In this document: in pieces, positions 8,991 to 19,179 of the stretch
Position numbering within the stretch: position 1 is the first letter of the stretch
Layout: each line of letters opens with the position of its first letter
Source: Chryseobacterium sp. MYb264
GTDB lineage: Bacteria > Bacteroidota > Bacteroidia > Flavobacteriales > Weeksellaceae
Length of the DNA stretch: 64,000 nucleotides
Assembly (NCBI RefSeq): GCF_035974275.1
Contig: NZ_CP142422.1
Coordinates: forward strand, 868,001 to 932,000
Direction of reading: 5' to 3'
The notes under the pieces: model-generated
Database searches by the model: none
What the model saw: the letters and a program-made list of their open reading frames with translations, nothing else
Told to the model about the DNA's origin: nothing
Program-made: the position numbers and the translations under genes

Positions 8991-10265
8991 ATGTTGGATA
9001 TTTTTGAAAGAATAAAAGAAAATCCAGGACCTCTTGGACAATTTGCAGATTACGGTGAAGGTTATTTTATTTTTCCGAGATTGGAAGGCCCTATTGGTCC
9101 GAGAATGCAATTTCAGGGAAGAGAAGTAATTTTCTGGAGTGCTAACGATTATTTGGGAATGTGTAACCATCCTGAAGTAATAGAAGCAGATGCAAAAGCT
9201 GCTGCCGAATTCGGAATGTTTTATCCGATGGGAGCAAGAGCAATGTCTGGAGAAACGGAACAGCACCTGCAGTTGGAAAGAGAATTGGCTGATTTTGTTC
9301 AGAAAGAATCTGCATATTTATTAAATTTCGGTTATCAGGGGATGGTTTCTACCATTGATGCCCTGGTAGGAAGAAATGACGTAATTGTTTATGATATGGA
9401 TTCTCATGCCTGTATCGTAGACGGAGTGAGACTTCACGCAGGGAAAAGATTTACCTACAAACATAATAATATTGAAAGCCTTGAAAAAAATCTTCAGAGA
9501 GCAACAAAAGTAGCTGAAGAAACAGGAGGCGGTATTTTAGTAATTACTGAAGGGGTTTTCGGAATGAGAGGACAACAAGGTAAACTGAAAGAAATTTGCG
9601 AATTAAAATCTAAATATCAGTTCAGATTATTAGTAGATGACGCTCACGGGTTCGGAACACTTGGTGAAACAGGTGCCGGAGCTGGTGAAGAGCAGGGATG
9701 TCAGGATCAGATCGATGTTTATTTCTCAACTTTCGCGAAATCGATGGCCGGTTTTGGAGCTTTCATCGCTGGAGATAAAGAAATTATCAGATATCTGAAA
9801 TTCAACTTAAGATCTCAAATCTTTGCAAAATCTTTAACAATGCCAATGGTAATCGGAGGTTTAAAAAGATTGGAGTTGTTGAGAACAAAACCTGAGATCA
9901 AAGCTAAACTTTGGGAAAACACTCACAAACTGCAAAACGGTCTTAAAGAAAGAGGGTTCAACATTGGAGATACCAATACTTGTGTAACCCCTGTAATGAT
10001 GCAGGGAACTCCGGTAGAAGCCACTCTTTTGGTAAAAGACCTAAGAGAGATCTACGGAATCTTCACTTCGGTTGTTGTTTATCCGGTAATTCCAAAGGGA
10101 ATGATTCTATTAAGATTAATTCCGACAGCATCTCACACGGATGCGGAAATTACAGAAACTCTTGCCGCGTTTGAAGCTATTCACGACAAATTAGTAAGTG
10201 GTTACTATAAAGAACAGGAGCAAAAATTATTACAGGAACAAGGTTTAAGTTTTAAACCAATTTAA
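8991..10265 (+). CDS. alpha-oxoamine synthase, probable cysteate fatty acyltransferase (CapB-like)
   Basis: This 424-residue fold-type I PLP enzyme belongs to the family of AONS, KBL and serine palmitoyltransferase, which condense an amino acid with an acyl thioester and decarboxylate it. Visible features are SANDYLGM (50-57), DSHAC with the PLP-stacking His139, VDDAHGFGTLG (215-225) and STFAKSMAGFGAF with Schiff-base Lys250. In Flavobacteriia a member of this family joins cysteate to a 13-methylmyristoyl-type thioester to give 3-ketocapnine. The adjacent CapA-like gene favours that role over 2-amino-3-ketobutyrate CoA ligase. Serine palmitoyltransferase for sphingolipids is the main alternative. 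Terminators lie on both sides. Confidence 0.78.
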   Translation: MLDIFERIKENPGPLGQFADYGEGYFIFPRLEGPIGPRMQFQGREVIFWSANDYLGMCNHPEVIEADAKAAAEFGMFYPMGARAMSGETEQHLQLERELADFVQKESAYLLNFGYQGMVSTIDALVGRNDVIVYDMDSHACIVDGVRLHAGKRFTYKHNNIESLEKNLQRATKVAEETGGGILVITEGVFGMRGQQGKLKEICELKSKYQFRLLVDDAHGFGTLGETGAGAGEEQGCQDQIDVYFSTFAKSMAGFGAFIAGDKEIIRYLKFNLRSQIFAKSLTMPMVIGGLKRLELLRTKPEIKAKLWENTHKLQNGLKERGFNIGDTNTCVTPVMMQGTPVEATLLVKDLREIYGIFTSVVVYPVIPKGMILLRLIPTASHTDAEITETLAAFEAIHDKLVSGYYKEQEQKLLQEQGLSFKPI

Positions 10266-10280
10266 TAATACAACTTGAAA

Positions 10281-10309
10281 AACCACTGAAACTGATTCAG
10301 TGGTTTTTT
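10281..10309 (+). terminator. terminator of the CapB-like gene
   Basis: AACCACTGAA and TTCAGTGGTT form a 10-bp stem followed by T6, directly behind the stop codon region. Confidence 0.85.
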
Positions 10310-10346
10310 ATGAATTGTCTATAAAAATTTTAGTTTCAAAGAAAAG

Positions 10347-11234
10347 ATGAAATTTAAAGGTTATGCGTTGGGCATTACATCAGCCGTATCTTACGGATTA
10401 CTGCCCATTTTTATTTTGCCTATTAAGCACGCGCATTTCTCACTGGATGTTACTTTATTTTATAGGTTTCTATTTTCTGCCTTAATGGTTGGAGGATATC
10501 TACTCTATTCTAAAGAAAGTTTTTCTATCAACAGAAAAGAATTATTACTATTTGCAATACTCGGAATGTGCTATGCACTCTCCTCAGAATTTTTATTTTT
10601 AGGCTACGATTATCTCACGCCCGGTATTGCTTCCACGGTTTTATTCATCTACCCCGTTATTGTGGCGTTAGTTATGTTTTTCTTTTTTAAAGAGAAACTG
10701 ACAAAGCTTTCCGTTTCATCCTTGCTTTTGGCTTTTGCAGGCGTTATCATCCTTTGTTTAAAAGGAAACAGCTTACAAATTAATTATAGTGGATTAGGAA
10801 TTGTTATGCTCAGCTCGCTGTTTTATGCACTTTATATCATCATTGTTAATAAAGCCAATTTAAAAGTTTCAGGATTCAAGCTTTCCTTTTATTCAATGCT
10901 TTTTACGGCAGGATTTTTTATGATCAAAGCGATGGTTGGGCATCATTCATTTGCCATCCCTTCCACTTCTACTTTCTTTAATTTTTTAATATTTGCTTTT
11001 CTTACAACAGTCATTTCCAGCTTATGTTTAGTGTATGCCATTAAAGAGATTGGATCTACAGCTGCAGCAATTTTAGGTGCTTTAAAACCCGTAATTGCCG
11101 TAATGATCAGTGTTTTAATTTTTCATGAAAAGTTTACGCTAAATCTCTTCTGGGGAATTACATTAATTTTGATCGGTGTCATTTTAAATGTTATTGCCGA
11201 CAGTAGAAAATTAAGACAAATCCAAAGTTTATAG
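10347..11234 (+). CDS. EamA/DMT-family transporter
   Basis: The 295-residue protein has ten predicted membrane segments arranged as two repeated EamA halves (about 1-140 and 150-290). Each half ends with the characteristic Gly-rich helix and conserved Glu (FFKEKLT near 112; FHEKFTLNLFWG near 260). This is the drug/metabolite transporter topology, usually inner-membrane export or exchange of small metabolites. The substrate cannot be deduced. The gene stands alone between the CapB terminator and a 202-bp repeat element. Confidence 0.88.
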   Translation: MKFKGYALGITSAVSYGLLPIFILPIKHAHFSLDVTLFYRFLFSALMVGGYLLYSKESFSINRKELLLFAILGMCYALSSEFLFLGYDYLTPGIASTVLFIYPVIVALVMFFFFKEKLTKLSVSSLLLAFAGVIILCLKGNSLQINYSGLGIVMLSSLFYALYIIIVNKANLKVSGFKLSFYSMLFTAGFFMIKAMVGHHSFAIPSTSTFFNFLIFAFLTTVISSLCLVYAIKEIGSTAAAILGALKPVIAVMISVLIFHEKFTLNLFWGITLILIGVILNVIADSRKLRQIQSL

Positions 11235-11241
11235 CATAAAT

Positions 11242-11443
11242 TTGTTTAAACTAATTTTAAATTTAACAGCAAAAGAAGCAAAAGACCTTATTGGATTTAT
11301 TTAAAGTATTTCAAAAGTCTATAAAGAGAAAAAATAAAAGATTTTTTAAACTTATGTGATCTTTTTTTATTTAAGTATTAAACTTAAAATAACTAAAGTG
11401 TTAATATCTTTTGTTTCTTTTGTGGTAAAAAAAGTTTAAACAA
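11242..11443. repeat. 202-bp TIR element (MITE-like), copy 1
   Basis: The element begins TTGTTTAAAC and ends GTTTAAACAA. The inverted homology continues inwards: AAC(C/A)GCAAAAGAAGCAAAAG on the left matches the complement of CTTTTGTTTCTTTTGTGGT on the right. A nearly identical copy is at 26974-27175. No coding potential is seen. No convincing target-site duplication is visible. Confidence 0.8.
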
Positions 11444-11492
11444 GTTTCATATTATAAAAATACCAATTCACAAAAATTTAAATTATTTAAAA

Positions 11493-11500
11493 TAAATTTG
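11493..11500 (+). promoter_or_regulatory. candidate -7 element (TAAATTTG) of the radical SAM gene
   Basis: TAAATTTG matches TAnnTTTG and ends 14 bases before the TTG start codon at 11515, implying a very short leader. There is no clear -33 box. Confidence 0.4.
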
Positions 11501-11514
11501 TAAAAATTTTTCTA

Positions 11515-13710
11515 TTGAAAGATCTGCTTCTTATCACACCGCCTTTTACCCAGCTGAATACTCCTTATCCCGCAACAGCTTATATTAAAGGATTTTTAAA
11601 TACCAAAAATATTTCAAGCTATCAAATCGATTTAGGAATTGAAGTAATTTTAGAATTATTTTCAAAAAACGGACTTCAAAAGGTCTTTGATAAAGAAATT
11701 GATCTTCCTGCTATTTCAGAAAATTCACAAAGAATTTTTGCCTTGCGTGAAGAATATCTGAAGACCATTGATCAGGTTATTTCTTTTCTTCAGGGTAAAA
11801 ATCCTACACTGGCAAGACAGATTTGCTCTATGAATTTTCTTCCGGAAGCTTCCCGATTCAACCAGTTGGATGATATGGAATTTGCGTTCGGTAACATGGG
11901 ATTGCAGGATAAAGCGAAACACTTGGCGACTTTATACTTAGAAGATCTTTCAGATTATATCGTTGAAAATGTAGATTCTGATTTCGGATTCAGCAGATAT
12001 GCGGAGCGATTGGGAAAAAGTGCCAATTCATTTGACGAATTACACACAAAATTATCCGATGAACAGACTTTTATTGATGATTTTACCTTAAAAATTCTTC
12101 AAGAAACTCTAGAAAAAGTTCAGCCGAAGCTGGTTTGCTTTTCCGTTCCTTTTCCCGGAAATTTATATTCGGGATTTCGCTGTGCGCAATTCATTAAAGA
12201 ACATTATCCGCACATTAAAACTGCGATGGGCGGAGGATTTCCTAATACGGAACTTCGTTCTATAAAAGACAAAAGAGTTTTTGATTTTTTTGATTTTATC
12301 ACGTTAGACGACGGAGAAGTTCCTCTTGAACTGTTGTGTGAGAATGTCTGCAACCCCAATTCTGCTGAAGAACTTCAATTTAAAAGGACATTCCTTGTTG
12401 AAAATCAAGAAGTTGTTTATAAAAACAATGCTAAAAAGCACGATTATAAGCAAGCCGATATCGGAACTCCCGATTATACGGATTTACAGCTTGACAAATA
12501 TGTATCCGTGATTGAAATTGCCAATCCGATGCATAGTTTGTGGAGCGACGGAAGGTGGAATAAACTGACCATGGCGCACGGCTGCTACTGGGGAAAATGT
12601 ACTTTTTGCGATATTTCTTTAGACTATATTAAAATTTATGAACCCGTTTCAGCCAGAATTCTGGTAGACCGAATGGAAGAATTGATCCAAACAACGGGAG
12701 AAACGGGTTTCCATTTTGTGGATGAAGCAGCACCACCTGCTTTGATGAGGGAAGTTGCATTAGAGATTTTAAGAAGAAACCTAGTTGTAACCTGGTGGAC
12801 GAATATTCGTTTTGAAAAAAGTTTTACGCGAGATCTTTGTTTTTTATTAAAACTTTCAGGCTGTGTCGCAGTTTCCGGAGGATTAGAAGTTGCAAGCGAC
12901 CGATTATTAAAACTTATCGACAAAGGCGTTTCTGTAGATCAGGTGGCGAAAGTAACCCGAAATTTTACAGAAGCTGGAATTATGGTTCACGCCTATTTGA
13001 TGTACGGCTACCCTACTCAAACCGTTCAGGAAACGGTGGATTCCTTGGAAATGGTTCGTCAATTATTTGAAATGGGAATTCTGCAAAGTGGTTTCTGGCA
13101 TCAGTTTGCCATGACTGCTCATTCGCCTGTGGGGATGGCGCCTGAAGAATTTGGCGTAACGCCCGTTAAACAAGATATTTTATTCGCCAATAACGATATT
13201 GATTTTACGGACAGAACAGGGATTGATCATGGAAAATTCAGCTTTGGATTAAAAAAATCCTTGTTCAATTATATGCACGGAATTAATTTTGAACTTCCGC
13301 TTCAGGAATGGTTTGATTTTAAAGTTCCGAGAACAACTATCCATCCTGATTATATTCATGACTGTTTATTGGATGACGATAATTTTACGTTTAAGGGCAA
13401 TTCCAAGATTGTATTTTTAACTAAAAATGTAATCGCTGAGAATCGTGTAAAAACTAAGAAGAAAGCAACTTATCCGTATACCCGACTTACTTTTCATTTA
13501 AAGACCAATATTGTTTCTATAGATTTAGATCAGGAACAAGCAGAATGGTTGGTTAAAATGCTGGAAGAGAATTCAACAGAAAATGCTAAAAAAATTACAC
13601 TTCAACAGTTGAAAACCAGTTTTGAAGAACATTTTGATAATTTTGAATTATTCTGGTTTTCAAAACCGATGCAGCAGCTTAAAGAAAATGGCGTGATCTT
13701 GAGTTTGTAA
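11515..13710 (+). CDS. radical SAM protein with N-terminal B12-binding-type domain
   Basis: The 731-residue protein opens with LLLITPPFTQLNTPYPATAY, typical of cobalamin-binding-type N-terminal domains. A Rossmann-like region holds PKLVCFSVPFPGNLYSG and TAMGGGFPNTELR. The radical SAM core follows, with the iron-sulfur motif GCYWGKCTFC (Cys357, Cys362, Cys365), GGLEVASDRLL and YLMYGYPTQT. The C-terminal 150 residues (after about 580) are a separate domain I do not recognise. The start is TTG: the family N-terminus begins right there and no nearby ATG fits. It is monocistronic, between a repeat and a terminator. The substrate is unknown. Confidence 0.82.
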   Translation: MKDLLLITPPFTQLNTPYPATAYIKGFLNTKNISSYQIDLGIEVILELFSKNGLQKVFDKEIDLPAISENSQRIFALREEYLKTIDQVISFLQGKNPTLARQICSMNFLPEASRFNQLDDMEFAFGNMGLQDKAKHLATLYLEDLSDYIVENVDSDFGFSRYAERLGKSANSFDELHTKLSDEQTFIDDFTLKILQETLEKVQPKLVCFSVPFPGNLYSGFRCAQFIKEHYPHIKTAMGGGFPNTELRSIKDKRVFDFFDFITLDDGEVPLELLCENVCNPNSAEELQFKRTFLVENQEVVYKNNAKKHDYKQADIGTPDYTDLQLDKYVSVIEIANPMHSLWSDGRWNKLTMAHGCYWGKCTFCDISLDYIKIYEPVSARILVDRMEELIQTTGETGFHFVDEAAPPALMREVALEILRRNLVVTWWTNIRFEKSFTRDLCFLLKLSGCVAVSGGLEVASDRLLKLIDKGVSVDQVAKVTRNFTEAGIMVHAYLMYGYPTQTVQETVDSLEMVRQLFEMGILQSGFWHQFAMTAHSPVGMAPEEFGVTPVKQDILFANNDIDFTDRTGIDHGKFSFGLKKSLFNYMHGINFELPLQEWFDFKVPRTTIHPDYIHDCLLDDDNFTFKGNSKIVFLTKNVIAENRVKTKKKATYPYTRLTFHLKTNIVSIDLDQEQAEWLVKMLEENSTENAKKITLQQLKTSFEEHFDNFELFWFSKPMQQLKENGVILSL

Positions 13711-13772
13711 TTTTAATGAAGCAGTGTTTAGAGACAAACTAAGTGAAGAATTTATATTGAAATAAAAATAAC

Positions 13773-13808
13773 AAAAAATCTCCTGAAAATAATTTCAGGA
13801 GATTTTTT
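13773..13808 (+). terminator. terminator of the radical SAM gene
   Basis: AAAAAATCTCCTGAAA and TTTCAGGAGATTTTTT form a long perfect stem with a 4-base loop. The A- and T-tracts make it bidirectional. Confidence 0.9.
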
Positions 13809-13820
13809 GATTACAAGCTT

Positions 13821-13880
13821 TGGCTAAAGCCAATTAAATATCTTTATTCTTTGTAAACGGTCTAAAGCCTGTTTCTATTG
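13821..13880. repeat. small GGCTAAAGCC-type palindromic repeat, copy 1
   Basis: GGCTAAAGCCAATT is followed about 30 bases later by AAACGGTCTAAAGCCTG. The same two-part arrangement occurs at 39385-39440 in a sharper palindromic form (AACGGGCTAAAGCCCGT). It reaches to within a few bases of the stop codon of the next gene. Confidence 0.55.
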
Positions 13881-13886
13881 ATCGTT

Positions 13887-14708
13887 TTATTTTTGAACAC
13901 CATCTTTTACCACTTCTCCAACAATAACTTTTTCCTGGATTTTAATAAAATTAGGATCCATAATTGCCATTCTTTCTGCAATGGCTTTATACGTTGGAAA
14001 CTTTAAAATAGAAGCTCTTCCCGACATTTCCCTGAATAGCGTAAAAGACTTTCCTCCGGCTGTTTTTATCTGTTTGGTTGTTGTTATATATTTTCCGATA
14101 AATTTGCTTTTAGCATCGTAAATTTCAATGTCTACAAAGGTTTTATCACTCACTGTATCTTCAGATCCGAAGCTTACCGGTAAATTAGTAAAATATCCAA
14201 CAGGAATACCATTGCTTAATATTTCGCCGACATTATTGACGGTAATATTCAGTTTATCAATTTTAGTTTTTGTGGTATACGCTTCTTTGGTTTTGGTATC
14301 CAATTTTCGTTTAGGTATATCTTTAAAAAGATCATCTAAATTTTTAACATTAATTCCTCTTTCATCAATGATCTTTAAACCTTTGATACAGGTATAAACC
14401 GCCGATTTTTCATCTCCCGAAAATGCTGACGGAGAGATATAATCCAAATCAAGTGTTTTCTCCTGATTATAGATCCTGTTGAGTTTTATATAGCTGTCTC
14501 TTACCGAATCTACCACGCTTTTATCAATAAATTCGATGGTATAAATGGGCGTTTCTTTCAAATCCATAAAGGTATAAATACTACCTTTATTAGAGACTTT
14601 TGCCACATGAATTCCTTCAAGACTTACAATTCCTCTTTTGGTTTTGATGAGCTGAGCGTTGAAGATAACTCCTAAAATTGTAAATAAAATGATTAAACTT
14701 TTCTTCAT
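13887..14708 (-). CDS. secreted protein of unknown function
   Basis: I do not recognise this 273-residue protein. It has a clear N-terminal signal peptide (MKKSLIILFTILGVIFNAQ) and no lipobox, so it is probably periplasmic or exported. The mature part alternates short beta-like stretches such as GILSLEG-type and TVNNVGEILSNGIPVGYF, with a Lys/Thr-rich middle around residues 135-150 and a helical C-terminus. It follows atpC on the same strand, but a terminator at 14736-14759 separates them, so it is probably expressed on its own. Confidence 0.7.
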   Translation of the reverse strand: MKKSLIILFTILGVIFNAQLIKTKRGIVSLEGIHVAKVSNKGSIYTFMDLKETPIYTIEFIDKSVVDSVRDSYIKLNRIYNQEKTLDLDYISPSAFSGDEKSAVYTCIKGLKIIDERGINVKNLDDLFKDIPKRKLDTKTKEAYTTKTKIDKLNITVNNVGEILSNGIPVGYFTNLPVSFGSEDTVSDKTFVDIEIYDAKSKFIGKYITTTKQIKTAGGKSFTLFREMSGRASILKFPTYKAIAERMAIMDPNFIKIQEKVIVGEVVKDGVQK

Positions 14709-14735
14709 AAAATCAGATTTCTACATTGCATAAAA

Positions 14736-14759
14736 AAAGTGTAACCAAAGTTACACTTT
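14736..14759 (-). terminator. terminator of the atpDC operon
   Basis: AAAGTGTAAC and GTTACACTTT form a 10-bp stem with a 4-base loop. On the minus strand it is followed by a run of T residues, 30 bases behind the atpC stop. Confidence 0.9.
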
Positions 14760-14788
14760 CTTGAAAATATATTTAGCTTTTCATTTAA

Positions 14789-15076
14789 TTATTCACAAAG
14801 GATGATTCCTTTATTATTATTAAATTCTACAACACCGCTTTTGATAATATATGAAAAAATAGAATCCTGGTTGTTTTCGCCTTCTTTAGTAAGGTTTTTA
14901 GCATACGCCTCACCTACAGACTGAGCAAATAATTTTACTTTACCGCCTACCAAAGAAGAAACAATTCCTGCGTGGTTTTTCATGATGTGAAATTCACCAT
15001 TTTTTCCAGGCAAAAGAACAGAGTCTACCTCTCCTTCAAAAACTACGTATTCTGGTGTTAAAATTTTTATATTCAT
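14789..15076 (-). CDS. atpC: F1Fo ATP synthase epsilon subunit
   Basis: This is the central-stalk epsilon subunit of the membrane ATP synthase. At 95 residues it consists only of the N-terminal beta-sandwich domain (LTPEYVVFEGEVDSVLLPG; GEFHIMKNHAGIVSSLVGG). It lacks the C-terminal helical hairpin of the longer 130-140-residue subunits that mediates inhibition, which is usual in Bacteroidota. It follows atpD by 56 bases. That spacer (about 15080-15131) holds a degenerate GGCTAATAGCTATTGGCTA-like short repeat. Confidence 0.95.
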   Translation of the reverse strand: MNIKILTPEYVVFEGEVDSVLLPGKNGEFHIMKNHAGIVSSLVGGKVKLFAQSVGEAYAKNLTKEGENNQDSIFSYIIKSGVVEFNNNKGIILCE

Positions 15077-15132
15077 TTTAATTGCTTTTGGCTTTTTGGC
15101 TAATAGCTATTGGCTATCAGCAATTAGCATTA

Positions 15133-16691
<1,559 letters not shown>

Positions 16692-17129
16692 TTGGTAAAA
16701 AAAAGATTTTTATCATGCTTTTTTTTCTTACAAAAGGATTATGAATTTAAATGTAATCAAAATAATAAAATAAAGATAATTTACATTCTGATTTAAATAT
16801 GTGATAATTTACCGCTCAATTAAAATATTTAATGATTAAAATTTAATTTAAATATTTTTTAGTTAAGATAAAAATTCATGAAAATCCTGTTAAATTTCGC
16901 AAAAATGTGTTTTTAAATCGAGAAGCAGACAGCAATATTACATGTTGAAATTGGAGAAACAATCATTTTTTTAAACAATTAAAATTTTCCTTTATAACAG
17001 GCAATTTTCACTTACTTTAGTATGAAAATATTCTTCAAATTTTATTGATTACTTAAAATCAAAAACAAATTGAATCAATCCTATTGAAAATAACTCTTAT
17101 TATATAATACCAGATAATTTTAAAGGCTT
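16692..17129. other. AT-rich intergenic region between divergent atpD and ribF
   Basis: About 440 bases of very AT-rich sequence separate the two divergent promoters. I see no open frame, RNA fold or repeat that can be supported here, only runs of A and T and scattered near-palindromes. Confidence 0.5.
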
Positions 17130-17137
17130 TATATTTG
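17130..17137 (+). promoter_or_regulatory. candidate -7 element (TATATTTG) of ribF
   Basis: TATATTTG matches TAnnTTTG and ends 20 bases before the TTG start at 17158. The -33 region has no clear TTG. Confidence 0.55.
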
Positions 17138-17157
17138 CAATCAAATTTTTTTCCGTT

Positions 17158-18078
17158 TTGAAAGCTTTCAGGAATTTTACAGATTACTCTTCTCAGAAGC
17201 CTTTAGCATTGTCTTTAGGAATGTTCGACGGGGTGCATCTTGGGCATAAAAGTATTATAGATGAATTATTAAACATTGGTTCTGAAAACCATTTGGAGAC
17301 TGCTGTGCTTACTTTTTGGCCACATCCGAGATTTGTTTTCAATCCCAATGAAAATCTGAAACTTCTTAATACGCTGGAAGAGAAGAAATTCCTGATGGAA
17401 AAATATGGCATCGACAATTTGTTCTTAAAAGAGTTTGATGAAGAATTCAGAAATCTTACCGGAGAAGAATTTGTTCGCCAGATTTTAATTGATAAGCTAA
17501 ATGTTAAATATTTAATTATCGGTTATGACCATTCTTTCGGAAAAAACAAAAGCGGAAACTTTGAATTGCTTCAAAAACTTTCAAAAGAATTAGATTTTGA
17601 AGTTGAACAAATGGAAGCCATCAATATTCATGAAAATAATATCAGTTCTACCAAAGTTCGTAATGCCCTTTTAGCGGGAAATATTAAAGAGGCCAACGAA
17701 ATGCTGGGCTACTCCTACTCTGTTTCCGGAACGGTTGTTCACGGCAAAAAAATCGGACGAACAATTGGTTATCCTACCGCCAATATCGAAACAGAATCAA
17801 TTAAACTTTTACCTAAAAAAGGTGCTTATATTGTTGAAGTTTTCGTTAAAGATCAGCAATATAAAGGAATGTTAAGCGTCGGTACAAACCCAACGGTAAA
17901 CGGAGAAAAACTAACTGTCGAAGTATATATCCTGGATTTTAACGGAGATATTTACGATGAAAACATTACCGTAAAATTCAGAGATTTCCTTCATGACGAA
18001 ATAAAATTCGAAGGGCTGGAAAAATTAATCGAAAGACTGGATGAAGATAAAAGATTAACTGAAGAGTTTCAGTTCTAA
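17158..18078 (+). CDS. ribF: bifunctional riboflavin kinase / FAD synthetase
   Basis: This cytosolic enzyme phosphorylates riboflavin to FMN and adenylylates FMN to FAD. The 306-residue protein has the N-terminal nucleotidyltransferase domain with LSLGMFDGVHLGHKS (about 20-33), IIGYDHSFGKNKSGN and SSTKVRNALL (about 163-172). The C-terminal flavokinase domain follows with VHGKKIGRTIGYPTANI (about 196-212). The start codon is TTG: the N-terminus KAFRNFTDYSSQKP is normal for the family, and the next methionine would cut into the nucleotide-binding motif. It is monocistronic, with a hairpin behind it. Confidence 0.95.
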   Translation: MKAFRNFTDYSSQKPLALSLGMFDGVHLGHKSIIDELLNIGSENHLETAVLTFWPHPRFVFNPNENLKLLNTLEEKKFLMEKYGIDNLFLKEFDEEFRNLTGEEFVRQILIDKLNVKYLIIGYDHSFGKNKSGNFELLQKLSKELDFEVEQMEAINIHENNISSTKVRNALLAGNIKEANEMLGYSYSVSGTVVHGKKIGRTIGYPTANIETESIKLLPKKGAYIVEVFVKDQQYKGMLSVGTNPTVNGEKLTVEVYILDFNGDIYDENITVKFRDFLHDEIKFEGLEKLIERLDEDKRLTEEFQF

Positions 18079-18088
18079 GATGGTTCAA

Positions 18089-18142
18089 GGCTGGAAGATG
18101 GATGTTATAACAGAACCTATTAAAAACACCCATCTTCCAGCC
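18089..18142. terminator. long-arm hairpin between convergent ribF and a lipoprotein gene
   Basis: GGCTGGAAGATGGATGTT pairs with AACACCCATCTTCCAGCC with one bulge, around an 18-base loop. It has no strong T-run. Its position between two converging genes suggests a shared 3'-end structure. Confidence 0.6.
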
Positions 18143-18151
18143 AAGTATAAC

Positions 18152-18655
18152 TTATTTCAATATTTTTAAATAAATTTTCTGAGATTCTCCGTTTAATTTC
18201 ACATTAGGAAATTCTTTGTCGTGGTCGATATAAATATCCCTTTTTTCACCCGCTTTTCCATTGCCATCTGAATCCCATTCAATTGAAACATAATATTTTA
18301 TCCTATCTTTAATTTTAGGATCTATTTTACTGTCAGCATCCTTAGGTACAGGCATATTAATGGTAAACGGAATTGAAGTTTCTTCATATTCCTGCTCAGT
18401 GATCAAAGTAGCCGGAGCATCTGCTAAAAGCGGATCATGAGCATATAAACTTACTTTAAGCTTAGGATTTTTAATGCTAAATTTTTCCGAACCTGTAAAT
18501 TCCAGTTTTAAGTTTTCAGAATTGTTGGCACTATCTGTAGAAATTGGCTTTTCTGTGTTCGCCTGAGTATTTTCAGCCGCAGCTTTTTTATCGTGTGTAT
18601 TACAGCTCAATAATATCACACCTGAGGTCATCAGTAATAAAAGATTCTTTTTCAT
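18152..18655 (-). CDS. lipoprotein of unknown function
   Basis: The 167-residue product has a lipoprotein signal peptide with the lipobox ILLSC (Cys18), then a low-complexity Ala/Asn/Glu/Ser linker to about residue 48. A compact beta-rich domain of about 110 residues follows (FSIKNPKLKVSLYAHDPL; TSIPFTINMPVPKDA; YVSIEWDSDGNG). The domain loosely recalls YbaY-type lipoprotein domains that wrap small charged or beta-sheet partners, but the similarity is weak and the role is unknown. No operon partner is evident. Confidence 0.72.
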   Translation of the reverse strand: MKKNLLLLMTSGVILLSCNTHDKKAAAENTQANTEKPISTDSANNSENLKLEFTGSEKFSIKNPKLKVSLYAHDPLLADAPATLITEQEYEETSIPFTINMPVPKDADSKIDPKIKDRIKYYVSIEWDSDGNGKAGEKRDIYIDHDKEFPNVKLNGESQKIYLKILK

Positions 18656-18717
18656 TTGTTTTTGAATTTATATTAAAATTATTTTTGAGAATCAATTAAC
18701 AAAATTAATGCCTAAGA

Positions 18718-19074
18718 TTATACAGCATCATTAATTTCACTTTGTGCTTTTTTCGTTAATGACTTAAAAACCAATTCATACGACTGATCTATTAATTTAA
18801 ATATCAAATCTCTTTTTAAACCGTCTGCCATTACCGAATTCCAGTGTGTTTTATTCATGTGGAAAGCACCTGTAATTTGCGGATATTGCTCACGAAGCTC
18901 TGCACTCCATTCAGGATCAGTCTTTACATTAATTGATAAAGGCTGTTTTTCCAGAGCCATTAATAAAAACATTTTCGTTCCGACTTTCATCACAAGCGTT
19001 TCGTTATCAAAAGGAAAACTTTCTGTAACTCCTTTTTTTGAAAGACAATAATCTAAAATTTCGTTGGCATCCAT
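18718..19074 (-). CDS. MmcQ/YjbR family protein
   Basis: The 118-residue protein matches the MmcQ/YjbR family: an early CLSKKGVTESFPFDNETLVMKVG segment, then MFLLMALEKQPLSINVKTDPEW and the helical C-terminus with FHMNKTHWNSVM. The fold resembles the CyaY/frataxin-like double wing often annotated as DNA-binding, though no specific function is firmly established. It is a small cytosolic protein whose neighbours give no clue. Confidence 0.88.
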   Translation of the reverse strand: MDANEILDYCLSKKGVTESFPFDNETLVMKVGTKMFLLMALEKQPLSINVKTDPEWSAELREQYPQITGAFHMNKTHWNSVMADGLKRDLIFKLIDQSYELVFKSLTKKAQSEINDAV

Positions 19075-19179
19075 ATCTTAAATAGGTCTGAGTAATTGGT
19101 AATACGTAATATTTTTTACTTTACTTCAAATTTAGTAAATTTAAGAAGGAAAATACCATCACCATAAATTAATAAAAGT

